Below, piece by piece: positions 11,900-23,014 of a DNA stretch of 64,000 bases. The notes below the pieces were generated by a model. It saw nothing but the letters and a program-made list of their open reading frames with translations, ran no database searches and was not told where the DNA came from. The position numbers were made by a program, and so were the translations under genes. The number at the start of each line of letters is the position of its first letter. The first letter of the stretch is position 1. This stretch comes from Macrothele yani (lineage: Eukaryota; Arthropoda; Arachnida; Araneae; Macrothelidae), in the NCBI GenBank assembly GCA_039090855.1, contig CM077027.1, positions 103,582,424-103,646,423 of the forward strand. Reading direction: 5' to 3'.

Positions 11900-12807
11900 T
11901 AATCATACTTATTATGATAATAACGAAATAAAACTGCGAAAAACTCCTCACACATAAATGCATTGAATTTATGAGATTTATTTATCTTCCTTGAAGTGCA
12001 ACATTTCCAAATTTATTTGCATATATGTGAACTCACATTTTAATACTTACTGAATAACGAAATTGGTAGCCAAGCCACTACAAATAAAACAGCTACAAGT
12101 ATTAAGGTTAGACACTGATACTTAAATTAGTTCTGATTCTTCATAAAATAATGCCAACAAAGGCGGCAATACGTATCGCAGCTATATCAATCACTTTCGT
12201 TCTAGGAACAACACGAAAACTATTCTGTCTCTCTTCATACATTCACTCTTAAAATATTTTTCAACATTCTTTCATGGTGTGTATGTATATAACACATAAG
12301 CAGGCTAAAAACAAATTTAAGCGCAAGAAAACCAAGATACAAAGAGAGAGTTAAGTGTTATTATATGCCTTTTTTTTTTTTTTTTTTTTCAAAATTATTA
12401 TTTTCCTGTAATGTTTAATAAGCTTATTTTGCTCAAAGTTTAAGAATGTGGTTTTCACTTTAAACCTTTTCTACCAGCATATGTGCTAGCTGGTTGTTTT
12501 AGTAGTTAACAGGTTTAGTAGAATTTAATGTTCAAGGATTTTATTAACTTACAAAATTTGTTTTTAGTGCACTTAAGCAGATGTATAATAATATAGCAGA
12601 AACCCACTTTCAGGTCTTTGTAGAAATGAGAGAGGTAGCATTTCTGTTAGACCCTGAAGAAGCTATAAGTGATTATGCTCAACATGTTTTACATTACAAA
12701 TTTGTACATGTCTCCTTTTATGAACTCAAAATTTTATGGGTTACTGTTTTTTAGTTTTTGCCCTCATCAAAGGGACAATATAGCTTGGTGACTTGGTTCT
12801 GATATTC

Positions 12808-12814
<7 letters not shown>
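11900..12814. other. Unassigned DNA inside the composite insertion
   Basis: No gene is recognised. A poly(T) run lies at about 12371-12389. The start (11770-11900) shares short similarity, in reverse complement, with about 18640-18690 (around CGTCCACGCC.ACGTCAT), which fits a repeated end of the composite element. Confidence 0.45.
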
Positions 12815-12843
<29 letters not shown>

Positions 12844-13120
12844 TTTAGGTTTTTTCTTTTTAAAATTATTTGCACACACACCATGAAGGAATGTTGAAAA
12901 TTTTCCTGAAAGTGAAGATATAGAAGCTGTATGGAATACTTGAAAAATGACATCTTGAAAAATATTCCTACCTATCTATCTATCAATCTATCTATCTATC
13001 TATATATATACGCACGCACCATGAAGGAATGAGGAATAGTGAAAATTAAAATGTTTCATCTTTTAAATTTTTCATTTTTTTAATTAAATTTAACATCTTT
13101 TTTTTCTTATATATATATAA

Positions 13121-13893
13121 CTCACCTTCGTTTTGCTGATGACATAGTCATTTTTGCAAGTACCCCATTAGAGCTGCAGAGTATGATCCAGGAACTTGCT
13201 GACAAGAGTAAAGAAGTGGGATTAAAAATGAACTTTCAGAAGACAAAAGTGATGTACAATGCTTTTACAAGAAAAGAAAATTTATCGGTAGATGGAGAAA
13301 AGCTGGACATAACTGATACCTACGTTCATCTTGGACAGCAAATATCAAGTGAGGGTCACATTAATGAAGAAATTAATTGGCAAATAAAACTTGCCTGGAG
13401 AGCTTTTGGAAGAAACAGTATAATTTTCAAGAGCAATATGCCATTATGTCTTAAAAAAAAAGTGTTTGATCAATGCATCCTACCAGTGCTTACGTATGGT
13501 GCAGAGACTTGGCCCTAACTAAAAGAGACATACAAAGGCTGCAGACAACTCAAAGCAGCATGGAGAGGTGCATGCTTGGTGTAACCAGGAGAGATAAGAA
13601 GAGGAACTCGTGGATCAGAAAAATGACAAGAGTGGAAGACATCATGATCAGAGTAAAATCCCTGAAATGGCAATGGGCTGGACATATTGCCAGAAAGACA
13701 GTCCATCGATGCACAGCCGAAATTTTAGATTGGATTCCGAGGGACAGGAAAATATCCAGAAGACCACATAGGAGATGGATGGATGAAATTCGAAAGTATG
13801 CAGGAGTAACATGGAGGAGACTGGCACAAGACAGACCGTTGTGGAAGAAACTTGGGGAGACCTTCGTCCAGCAGTGGATTGATAATGTTTGAA
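13121..13893 (+). pseudogene. RTE-type LINE, 5'-truncated 3' end (copy D)
   Basis: Nearly identical to copy C, including the same truncation point at CTCACCTTCG and the same 1-base loss that yields ETWP. Differences are a handful of substitutions, such as N for D in SEGHINEE. It is therefore a product of the block duplication and not an independent LINE insertion. Confidence 0.9.
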
Positions 13894-13903
13894 AATGATG
13901 ATA

Positions 13904-14128
13904 GCCGCCCCGGTGGCGCAGTGGTCTAAGGCGTTGGCCTCTGATCATTCGTCCGTAAGGGGTCCTGGTTCGAATCCCGGTGAGGCATGGATGTTGTGTT
14001 TGTCTTACGGCACTGGCTCTCTCCCTTCCCTGGAACCAGTGACCCTAAATTAGGGACGGGCGACTGCTTATAATAGCCCATTGAGTTGCTCACGGCGGTC
14101 GTTAAACCTCCAATCAAAAAAAAAAAAA
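13904..14128 (+). repeat. SINE-A, full length (in duplicated block)
   Basis: Same sequence and same position after the RTE tail as the SINE at 1106-1332, with A and B boxes and a poly(A) tail. It is a duplicate and not a separate insertion. Confidence 0.9.
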
Positions 14129-14149
14129 TGATATATATATATACTCGTA

Positions 14150-17100
14150 GCCTCTCCTTGACAAATGTCAACCCCGCCTTCTCGTGGTGCATCCTGTTCC
14201 CACTAAAGGGGCTCTGACGACCGCCAGTAGCGGTATAACTATACCATCGGGATCAGAGGAAATGCTATCCCACACTCACCAACCCGCTTGGCCAGCGTGG
14301 TGAGTTATGGCCAAACACCTCCAAAATGACTCTACAACTTAAATCTTGGCCCTCAGTCTCCGGCAGCTGGAATGTACCTGGCCAAGGCAGCGGCCAGTGC
14401 GACATGAAGGCAGAGGGTGCTAAGAATCCCCGGAGGACCGGACTAGGCTGCCATTTGATGCTGACCTTGGCTACCTATAACGGACGCTCCCTATCTTCTG
14501 ATTCAAGGCTTCTTGAATTGGAAGAGGAACTACAAAGGATCAAGTGGGACATCGTCGGGCTAAGTGAGGTAAGGAGAAGATCTCATTGAACTGAAAAGTG
14601 GACATCTCTTCTATTATCGTGGGACAGATACTGGCAGAACTAGTGGTGTTGGATTTATAATAAACAAGAAACTGAAGGATAAAGTGGTAGAAGTTGAAAG
14701 TTCCTCTGACAGAGCTGCACGACTCGTTATCCAACTATCGAGAAGATACCAGGCTCAGATTATTCAAACTTATGCACCCACCACAAGTCATCCTGAAGAA
14801 GAAATTGAAGAATTTTATGAGGAAATTCGTCATCTAAATAATAAAGGTAAGCAGCACTTGAAGATAATTATGGGAGATTTCAATGCAAAAATAGGGCAAC
14901 GGCAACAGAATGAAACTTCAGTAGGTAAATTCGGTCACGGCAACAGAAACCAGCGTGGAAATACTCTCGTTGAGTTTGCAGAGGCAGAAGGATTTTTCAT
15001 CTTGAACTCCTTTTTCAAGAAAAAGCCACACAGGAAATGGACATGGAGACATCCAATTGGGACGACAAGTGAAATTGATTTTATTATGTGTAACAAAAAA
15101 TTCGTCATCGAAGACTGCAGTGTGCTGAACAAGTTCAACACAGGTAGTGACCATAGATTGGTGAGATGTAAGATGCACCTCAACACTAAACTGGAACGTG
15201 GCAAGCTCATAAGACAAACAAAATGTATTGACATAACCAACCTTAAAAAACACCATAATACTTTCAAGTTGGAACTGAAGAACAGATTCTCTGCTTTAGA
15301 AGGCCTAACATCGGAAGAAGTGGATATTTCGGAAGTTAACAGAAAAGTAACCAAAGCTCTAATGGAAACAGCAACAAAATTAGCTGGGTCTAAGAACAAG
15401 TTGCATGTGAACAAATTATCACGAAAAACCAAAATGTTGATGCAAAAAAGAAGAGAGATGAGGACAACTAAAGTAGATGTGACTTCCAAAGTGGAATATA
15501 TAGAGCTATGCAAGACAACACGAAAAAGTATCACTGAAGACTTAAGGAAATTCAACTGTGAGCTAGTGAGGAAAGCAATTGAAAACAACCAAAGCCTTAA
15601 GATAGCAAAGGGACATCTCAGTAAGGGAAGAAAACAGATTATGGCTCTGAGAAAAGAAGATGGTTCTATAACAAGAAATAGAGGTGAAATTTTGACAAGA
15701 GTGAAAGATTTCTACTCCAAATTATATGAAAGGGATGATACATGTACTCCAGACATCATGAAAGGTACCAGAGTTCTTCCAGTCCTCCCAGCAGAAGTTG
15801 CTCATGCAATCAAGAACATGAAGCGAGGGAAAGCTCCAGGAGAAGATGGAATTACTATAGACATCATACAAGAAGCAAGTGGAGAAATTGAAACAGTACT
15901 CGCCCAAATTTTCACTCGATGCCTTAATGAAGGGAAGATTCCTGAGGATTGGAACAATGCTACAATGATCCTGCTACATAAAAAAGGTGACATTGAGGAT
16001 CTCAGGAACTACAGACCTATCAGCCTCCTATCAGTGGTTTATAAAATCTTCACTAAAGTTCTTTCACACCGCTTGAAGGTAACACTGGACATGGCTCAAC
16101 CGAGAGAACAAGCTGGATTCAGGAGTGGTTACAGCACAATAGATCATATCCACGTACTGAGAGAACTGATTGAAAGAGCGAGGGAATATGAACTTCCATT
16201 GTGCATGGCTTTTATCGATTATGAAAAAGCCTTTGATTCGGTGAAACCATCAGCAGTTACCACGGCTCTGAAATCCTGCGGTATTGAAGATGCATACATT
16301 AATATTATTAATAACATCTATGAAAATGCAAGTGCAAAGATTAGGCTGTTTGAAAATACAACACACATAAAAATTGGAAAGGGAGTGAGACAAGGTGACA
16401 CCATATCTCCGAAGCTCTTTAATGCCACATTGGAAAATGTCTTTCAATCACTGAACTGGGAAAACAAAGGGATAAAGATTAATGGAGATTATCTAACCCA
16501 CCTTCGTTTTGCTGATGACATAGTCATTTTTGCAACTACCCCATCAGAGCTGCAGAGTATGATCCAGGAACTTGCTGACAAGAGTAAAGAAGTGGGATTA
16601 AAAATGAACTTTCAGAAGACAAAAGTGATGTTCAATGCTTTTACAAGAAATGAAGATTTATCGATTGATGGAGAAAAACTGGAGATAACAGATACGTATG
16701 TTTATCTTGGACAGCAGATATCAAGTGAGGGTCACATTGATGAAGAAATTAATCGGCGTACAAAACTTGGATGGAGAGCTTTTGGAAGAAACAGCATAAT
16801 TTTCAAGAGCAATATGCCATTATGTCTTAAAAGAAAAGTGTTTGATCAATGCATCCTTCCAGTGCTTACGTATGGTGCAGAGACGTGGACCTTAACTAAA
16901 AGAGACATACAAAAGCTGCAGACAACTCAAAGAAGCATGGAGAGGTGCATGCTTGGTATAACCAGGAGAGATAAGAAGAGGAACTCGTGGATCCGAAAAA
17001 TGACGAGAGTGGAAGACATCATGATCAGAGTTAAATCCCTGAAATGGCAATGGGCTGGACATACTGCCAGAAGGACAGACCATAGATGGACAGCCGAAAT

Positions 17101-17289
17101 TTTAGATTGGACTCCAAGGGACAGGAAAAGACCCAGAAAAAGACCACATGGGAGATGGGTGGATGAAATTCGTAAATATGCGGGAGTGACATGGAGGAGA
17201 CTGGCACAAGACAGACCGTTGTGGAGGAAACTTGGGGAGACCTTCGTCCAGCAGTGGATTGATAATGGTTGACAATGATGATGATGATG
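14150..17289 (+). mobile_element. RTE-type LINE, full length (copy A)
   Basis: A 3.1 kb non-LTR retrotransposon with a 5' untranslated part of about 175 bp, one long open reading frame and a 3' end of ATGATGATG repeats typical of RTE elements. The 5' start is at the same base as in copy B (32897), so both appear complete at the 5' end. The site is unoccupied in copy 1 of the duplicated block near 1345. Confidence 0.9.
14326..17272 (+). pseudogene. RTE endonuclease-reverse transcriptase, one frameshift
   Basis: The protein would nick target DNA with an AP-type endonuclease and copy its RNA there. The endonuclease shows LATYNGRS and GLSEVR at the N-terminus, then MGDFNAKIG, and GSDHRLV near residue 150 of the long frame. 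The reverse transcriptase shows NYRPISLL, QAGFRSG, MAFIDYEKAFDSV, GVRQGD and FADDIVIF. An 8 bp loss near 14573, relative to copy B, separates 14326-14589 from the 862-codon frame 14684-17272 and cuts the endonuclease. Everything downstream is open, so this is a young copy with essentially one lesion. Proteins of this kind are often annotated as craniofacial development protein 2-like. Confidence 0.92.
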
Positions 17290-17378
17290 ATGTGTGTGGT
17301 GTGTGTGTTTAATTTATTTATATTAATGACTAGCAAATAAGTTGGTATTTTCCTTACCACTAATACTGTGTTAATTTA

Positions 17379-17606
17379 ATTCTACAACTTTTCCGTTCCA
17401 GATTTGATCTTTAAAACAATGTTCCCATGACAGATGTATTTAAGTAAAACTCTTCTTTCTCACATAAGCATATATAAAAGCCATCAGAAAAATTGCAAAT
17501 ATTTGCATGCATTCATACAAACAATGAAAAATTGAAATAAATAAAAACTTATCTTTCTGATGGCAGAATATTCCATGACACCATTCCTTTGATGCATTTT
17601 CCTACC

Positions 17607-17638
<32 letters not shown>

Positions 17639-18118
17639 AATAGGTGGTACCTGAATACCTGCAGAGTCTTGTAGTGTAATATCCCAAATCCCCCCCCCCC
17701 TCCCAATATTACTCTTCTTTGGAGATAGATTAATAAGGGTTTCCAATGCACGCTTCCGAATTCTACGGTCATGACATCTAAGTGCAGTTGGAGTTGCAGT
17801 CTCAGATCCTAAAATGTCAATATTGGTTCTCGTACTTACCTTATTAACACTTGTATTATTATCGCTTGCGGGAATGTTTAATGTACGTACAGCATCAGGT
17901 TTCAACACTTTTCTGCTAGTCACCCGAAGTAACTCTGCCTTTAAGTCACGCTCGTACCATGTGTGAAATGATGGGAACACACTCTTGCATTAGAAACTTT
18001 GAAGGAATCCTGACAATTTTTGAAGTGATAAATCCTTGGGAAATACATGGTGCATAATGTCAGCATTCTTGATAAAATAAAATGTCACAATGATTTGAAT
18101 GTTTACGCTCCATTCGTC
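17379..18118. other. Unassigned DNA with homopolymer tracts
   Basis: No recognisable gene. Poly(A) at about 17608-17634 and poly(C) at about 17691-17702 are present. A minus-strand open frame at 17549-17980 has 143 codons with a low-complexity phenylalanine run and no domain I recognise; it may be residual coding sequence of the Penelope-like complex. Confidence 0.4.
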
Positions 18119-18165
18119 CTGATGATGCCGAGCCAATAGCTCAGCGAAACTATAGTCGATATATA
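18116..18165 (+). ncRNA. Hammerhead-ribozyme-like motif
   Basis: The order CTGATGA, a stem-loop (GAGC CAATA GCTC with a short GC pair at its base), GAAAC, TATA, GTC matches the hammerhead core with a one-pair stem III, as in minimal type I hammerheads of Penelope-like elements. Stem II has one mismatch and an extra T next to CTGATGA. Stem I is short (GTC with GAT). Activity is uncertain; I judge it a genuine but possibly decayed motif. Confidence 0.5.
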
Positions 18166-18708
18166 ATAAGCCTTTGATTGTGGTAAACGTTGTTATTTTT
18201 ATTTTATCTCAAAACCACAAGTTTTGTAGTCATAAATTACATATAATTTTCGGTGTCAACTGGACCTTAGACTACAGTTTGGTGTGTAAGTATATTAAGA
18301 TATCCTACAACGGGAGACGGCAATATAACATCTTGCTTCGCTTTCATTTTTGGACTTATTTAATAACGATATAGACTTTTCAGGAACATAAAACTTAGTT
18401 CCTAATCTTGATTATGACGAATTCAATCTATGTCAGTGTTCTTGGTTTTCCTATTGCGCGTACTAAAACAGGCCACTGCACAACCCGGCATTATTGCGTT
18501 TCTTACGAAATACTGAAACAATGAATCTCAGTGGTAAATAAGTATCAAAATAAACACAACATAAACATCAAACTAGAGATACAAACTTCAAACAGTTGCA
18601 CATCAATTACGTTCATAGCGGAAACTGCATCACACCAATTGTAAACAAACTGATGCGGGAAGCCGAAAGATTGGGCGTCCACGCCTACGTCATGCGCCGC
18701 TTCAAATT

Positions 18709-18932
18709 TTTTTTTTTTTTTTTTGGTTTGAGGTTTAACGACCACCGTGAGCAACTCAATGGGCTATAAGCAGTCGCCCGTCCCTAATTTAGGGTCACTG
18801 GTTCCAGGGAAAGGAGAGAGCCAGTGCCGTAAGACAAACACAACATTTATGCCTCACCGGGATTCGAACCCGTACCCCGTTCGGACGAATGATCAGAGGC
18901 CATCGCTTAGACCACTGCGCCACCGGGGCGGC
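18709..18932 (-). repeat. SINE-A, full length, with target duplication
   Basis: The complete SINE lies on the minus strand, poly(T) at its left. The 10 bp GCTTCAAATT occurs on both sides (about 18700-18709 and 18934-18943). It is inserted in the terminal part of the composite Penelope-like element, so it is younger than that insertion. Confidence 0.9.
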
Positions 18933-18982
18933 GCTTCAAATTAACCGCGTCGGATACTACGCAGCTCAAGCGGGACCCTCCT

Positions 18983-19752
18983 GGTTTACACCGACGAGCG
19001 CTTTCGAGGTCTCAAGACCTCATTATCAAGTCACTGGAATAAAACCCCGAAACACTGAAGCAGCAAGAATATATAGACATAGGCATAGGTTCATTATCTC
19101 AATTACACGTCCCAAGTTTATACATAAGTTGCCATTCTGAAAAAGAAAATTAAAGTCCAATATCCAGGTAGCAACAGAACAACACAAAATGGATTAAAGA
19201 TGGTCAAGTGGTCTCAGCTTCTTGTTGATCCAGAGCGGGACCCATGAGTCGCCTCCAAGGGGTTGGGATGAAGGCTGGAAAATCCGTATTCCAACAGGTG
19301 TCACAAAATTTTTAGATGTAGAGTCTATTAATGACGGCTTCGTACCAGATTGGACAAATGCAAAAATCTTGTCCTCAATAAACAAATATAACATATTTCT
19401 GGCGGAAAGTCTCTACATCCAAAAATTTTGGGACACCTGTTGTAATACGGATTTTCCAGCCTTCATCCCAACCCCTTGGAGGCGACTCATGGGTCCCGCT
19501 CTGGATCAACAAGAATGAGACCACTTGACCATCTTTAATCAATTTTGTGTTTTGTCCTGTTGCTACCTGGATATTGGACTTTAATTTTCTTTGTCAGAAT
19601 GGCAACCTATGTATAAACTTGTGACGTGTAATTGAGATAATGAACCTATGTCTATATATTCTTGCACTTGCTGCTTCCGAGTGTTTCGGGGCTTTATTCA
19701 GTGACTTGATAATGAGGTCTTGAGACCTCGAAAGCGCTCGTCGGTGTAAACG
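18983..19752. repeat. Long inverted repeat, two 342 bp arms
   Basis: Arms 18983-19324 and 19411-19752 are near-perfect reverse complements around an 86 bp spacer. The outer ends carry CGCTTTCGAGGTC and GACCTCGAAAGCG. This is the inverted terminal-repeat arrangement seen in Penelope-like insertions. The right arm contains TTGATAATGAGGTC, TTGA, GACCTCGAAAGCGC, a degenerate hammerhead with an intact stem II and GAAA. Confidence 0.8.
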
Positions 19753-19885
19753 TAAATGGGCTTTTAGAATTTTTAATAAATGTGATTTTATTAAGTGTTT
19801 TAGGGAGCCTATTGTGGTTTTATCGTGCTTTAAGACAGCAAATGTATATTAGTTCGACAATCAGCACGTTGTATTAAATTTTGGC

Positions 19886-20242
19886 CAGCTTCCTAACTTG
19901 TTGGATTGGTTGCTGTGGACATTATGACAAGGCGCTCTATAAGTGACTCGGATAATGTGTATATGCCACCATTGCCCACAATGCTAGATGAACTCAAAGT
20001 TTGCATTCATATAGTGCTCTGCAGTCATTAACAAGACATGCTTGATCACGTATGGCAGGAATTTTATTACTGCCTTGATGAAGTTCGCATGACCAATAGA
20101 ATTCATATAAAACATTTATAAGGTATGAAAACAAAACTTGGACAGTTTTTTTCTTTATCTATGTACATTTAACCGGTGGATTTTTAGAAACACATAAAAT
20201 GCAGTCATTTGAAATTGGATGAATCATTTGAATTACCCTGTA
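19886..20242 (+). mobile_element. Mariner-like DNA transposon remnant, right half
   Basis: It starts with the repeated CAGCTTCCTAACT and continues the coding phase of the left half. A decayed C-terminus reads LPTMLDELKVCI, then DMLDHVWQEFYYCLDEVR with stops between. It ends with the terminal repeat GAAATTGGATGAATCATTTG...ACCCTGTA at 20211-20242, matching the left terminal repeat at 11250. Confidence 0.75.
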
Positions 20243-21670
20243 CTTTGGCTCAGTGCTCAACAGAAATATTACAATGTGCTGATGAAGTACTTCTTTTATT
20301 CATGCACATCAAATAACTTTCTTGAGTGCAATAATAATTTATATACTCTCACACTTCTGACGGGGAAAAATTTAACGTCAGATAGAGGAACTAAAGTATG
20401 CAGTAGAATTTCTGCTTATCAAGCATACGTGCTTGTTGTGCATGCGCTAAGAGGGAGGAATGTGGTTTCTAATTACCCACCTTGACTGATCTAAAAGATG
20501 ACAAGTCAAGTGATATGAGAGAAAATAAAAGTAGCTTGCTCTATATGAAGTGAAAAATAAGATCTACTATAATTTTGAGAACAGAAAGATGCAAAATAAA
20601 TATATGTAGAAGTTCAGGCAGGTATTGAAGCAATTGTGAGGCTCATTACTAAAATAAACACTTATGTCGTGCGTACCTGCAATGTATGCCACTTCTGAAA
20701 GTATTTGTGTTCCCCAAGAAAAGACTAAGAAATGGAATACTGCTATTTAAAAAGTAAAATAGCAGAAAATGACTTTTACATTAATTTGATGATTCTGAAG
20801 TTTTCATAATCTTGCTGATTTAGCATTTCTTAGACATGCAATGTTATCACTTTTTGTCTCAAATATCATTTTGCATACCTTATAAAGTAGGTACTTTTAT
20901 TTAAACTACAACTACTCGTGAAAACTGGATAAAATGAAAGGTTCCTGTATTGCGGTTATCTAACTTATTGGAGGGCACTTCTCAGATTTGACAAATACAA
21001 AATATACACGTGAAATAAAATAAAACCAAAGAAAACAAGTCTTGTAAATATTATTTGCGTTATTTTATATGGCACATACATACCAAACCTTTCCTTTATT
21101 TTTCAAGACCCTGAGAATAAGTGTCTTTCGAGTTTTATTAGTAAAAAAAAATGAAGGATTGAAGAGAAACAGTGATATGCTCCACGTGATATTATATAAT
21201 CTTTTCCTCGCAACACATTAAGCATAATATCACACCTCAGCCTCGTACGAATGCCTTTGTGTTAATAAACATAATGCAATACTGATGTTAATCATAAGTA
21301 TAATTAATTTTAATAATAATAGAATGGGGTATCTTCACTGGAGCAGAATATATATGCTGCATTATTTTTTCTTAAAACATTTATATGGCATTTGTGGCTT
21401 CCACAGATTAGCATATTTGAATAGCAGATACCTTGGGACTTCAGTTTGTTCGCTCTTCGGGAGGTTGACTTCAGATCCCACCAAAGCTCATAATACAGAA
21501 AAAGAAAAATATATATGTACAATATATAACTAAAATGTTTTTTGAATAAATTTATTTTTTCTGCTATTGTTTCACTATGAAATATATACTTACATGTATA
21601 TTCACTCTTTGCAACAAAAACGAAGCACCCAAAAGGAATCTTACGTATGATTGAGATGCTAATTGGTATG
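20243..21670. other. Unassigned AT-rich DNA
   Basis: Nothing recognisable in about 1.4 kb. Short open frames such as 20219-20485 and 21285-21533 show no known domain. Confidence 0.5.
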
Positions 21671-21958
21671 TCGCCCAGGTGGTCTCTGATCATTCGTCCA
21701 AAAGGGGTCCTGCCGCCCCAGTGGCGCAGTGGTCTAAGGCGTTGGCCTCTGGTCATTCGTCCGAAGGGGTCCGGGTTCGAATCCCGGTGAGGCATGGATG
21801 TTGTGTTTGTCTTACGGCACTGGCTCTCTCCCTTCCCTGGAACCAGTGACCCTAAATTAGGGACGGGCGACTGCTTATAGCCCATTGAGTAGCTCACGGT
21901 GGTCGTTAAACCTCCAATCAAAAAAAAAAAAAAAAAAAAAAACCCTCCAATAAAAAAA
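21671..21958 (+). repeat. SINE-A, internally deleted, host of a nested SINE
   Basis: Outer pieces GTCGCCCAGGTGGTC...AAAAGGGGTCC (21671-21710) and CCCTCCAATAAAAAAAA (21943-21958) belong to one SINE-A. The flanking AATTGGTAT (before 21671 and after about 21957) is its target duplication. A second complete SINE-A occupies the middle. Confidence 0.75.
21712..21942 (+). repeat. SINE-A, full length, nested
   Basis: A complete SINE with A box, B box, body and a long poly(A) tail, sitting inside the truncated SINE-A at 21671-21958. Either a later insertion or an unequal exchange between SINEs could give this arrangement. Confidence 0.9.
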
Positions 21959-22059
21959 AATTGGTATACGGACAGTAATTGTACATGTCTAGGAAAGGGA
22001 ATAATTACACTTCCAGAGCAGTTGGGCTATTTATTCGGATAAGACACCTACACGAGTCG

Positions 22060-22990
22060 AAGAAGTCAGTACGTTGTAGCCGCACCTCTGGCTCGGATAC
22101 AAGCGATTACCCGGCGTGGCATGGACCCGTACAGTTTACAGATACTGTCCGGAGGTATAGCATGCGAGATGGTGTCCGAATTGCTGGCAAGTTCGGCGAC
22201 ATTCCGGGATGGGCGTAGGTGGCGTCCCTAACATGTTCGAGCGGTGGGAGGTGCAGTTGGCCATGGAAGAGTGTCAACATTACGGAGACAAGCCTGGGAG
22301 ATACGTGCCGTGTGTGTCCGGGCATTATCCTGTAGAAAAATTACTCTGACGCCCCAGGAATGGCACCACAACGGATCGCTGGCCTACCGTTGAGCTTTGA
22401 GGGCGGTACGCAGGACTAACGGGGTTTTTTTTTTTTTTTTTTTTTGATTGGAGGTTTAACGACCACCGTGAGCAACTCAATGGGCTATAAGCAGTCGCCC
22501 GTCCCTAATTTAGGGTCACTGGTTCCAGGGAAGGGAGAGAGCCAGTGCCGTAAGACAAACACAACATCCACGCCTGACCGGGATTCGAACCCGGACCCTT
22601 ACGGACGAATGATCAGAGGCCAACGCCTTAGACCACTGCGCCACCGGGGCGGCGACTAACGGGGTGCCCTGCTATCGTAGGAAATGGCTCCCTACACAGT
22701 CTTGATGTGCGTGCCTTTCCACGGTAAAGGCAGGGTCCGAGATACGTATGCGCTTATCATGAGCAAGAAATGCAAACAGTGACTCGTAACTGACTAAACA
22801 CGGGATACTGCAGCACGCTGATCGGGCCCGCCACTTCATTACCTCTAGAATCAGCCTTGCCACGAATGGTTGAGAGCGACGAATTCAGATCTGTTCCTGC
22901 GGCTCTTACAATCGCTAGATTCTCGTTTTCTGTCGCTCTCGGCCGTCTACTGCCCACGTGTACATCATCCAATTGCCGGGTAGTTTCGAC
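22060..22990 (-). pseudogene. Tc1-like transposase remnant (family Tc1-F)
   Basis: On the minus strand a heavily decayed Tc1 transposase can be read, with FLQDNARTHTARISQ and NVDTLPWP around the second catalytic aspartate and a C-terminus SMPRRVIACIRARGAATTY near 22060. The glutamate region is altered to PTAPP. No clear terminal repeats remain. SINE-A at 22425-22653 splits it. Confidence 0.65.
22425..22653 (-). repeat. SINE-A, full length, with 11 bp target duplication
   Basis: Complete minus-strand SINE. GACTAACGGGG at 22414-22424 and 22654-22664 is an exact target duplication. The SINE interrupts the Tc1-F transposase remnant. Confidence 0.92.
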
Positions 22991-23014
22991 CAAATGCCTG
23001 GCGACGTGGCGACA

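Larger units (their letters stand above)
12815..17378 (+). repeat. Duplicated block, copy 2 (with RTE insertion)
   Basis: This is the counterpart of 1-1442. Positions 12815-14149 match 1-1347 and 17290-17378 match 1354-1442. The RTE LINE at 14150-17289 sits between them. Beyond 17378 the two copies diverge abruptly. Confidence 0.8.
11635..19885. mobile_element. 8.25 kb composite insertion, probably a Penelope-like retroelement complex
   Basis: The 13 bp sequence CAGCTTCCTAACT flanks it at 11622-11634 and 19886-19898, and joining the two sides restores the host transposon. Its ends are inverted copies of each other (11636-11748 against 19744-19855). It also contains long inverted arms at 18983-19752, a hammerhead-like motif at 18119, and the duplicated block with its LINE. 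Penelope-like elements are known for inverted or tandem terminal repeats and hammerhead motifs. No reverse transcriptase of this element is seen inside, so the assignment is an inference. Confidence 0.55.

Noticed and set aside
14935..15588. Long minus-strand open frame of 217 codons inside the RTE (and similar ones at 13550-13948, 33684-34181, 35642-35833)
   Set aside because: They are antisense shadows of the RTE coding frame and repeat at the same place in each RTE copy; no independent domain is seen.
17549..17980. Minus-strand frame of 143 codons as a host gene
   Set aside because: No recognised domain, ends in a homopolymer-coded phenylalanine run, and lies inside a composite insertion.
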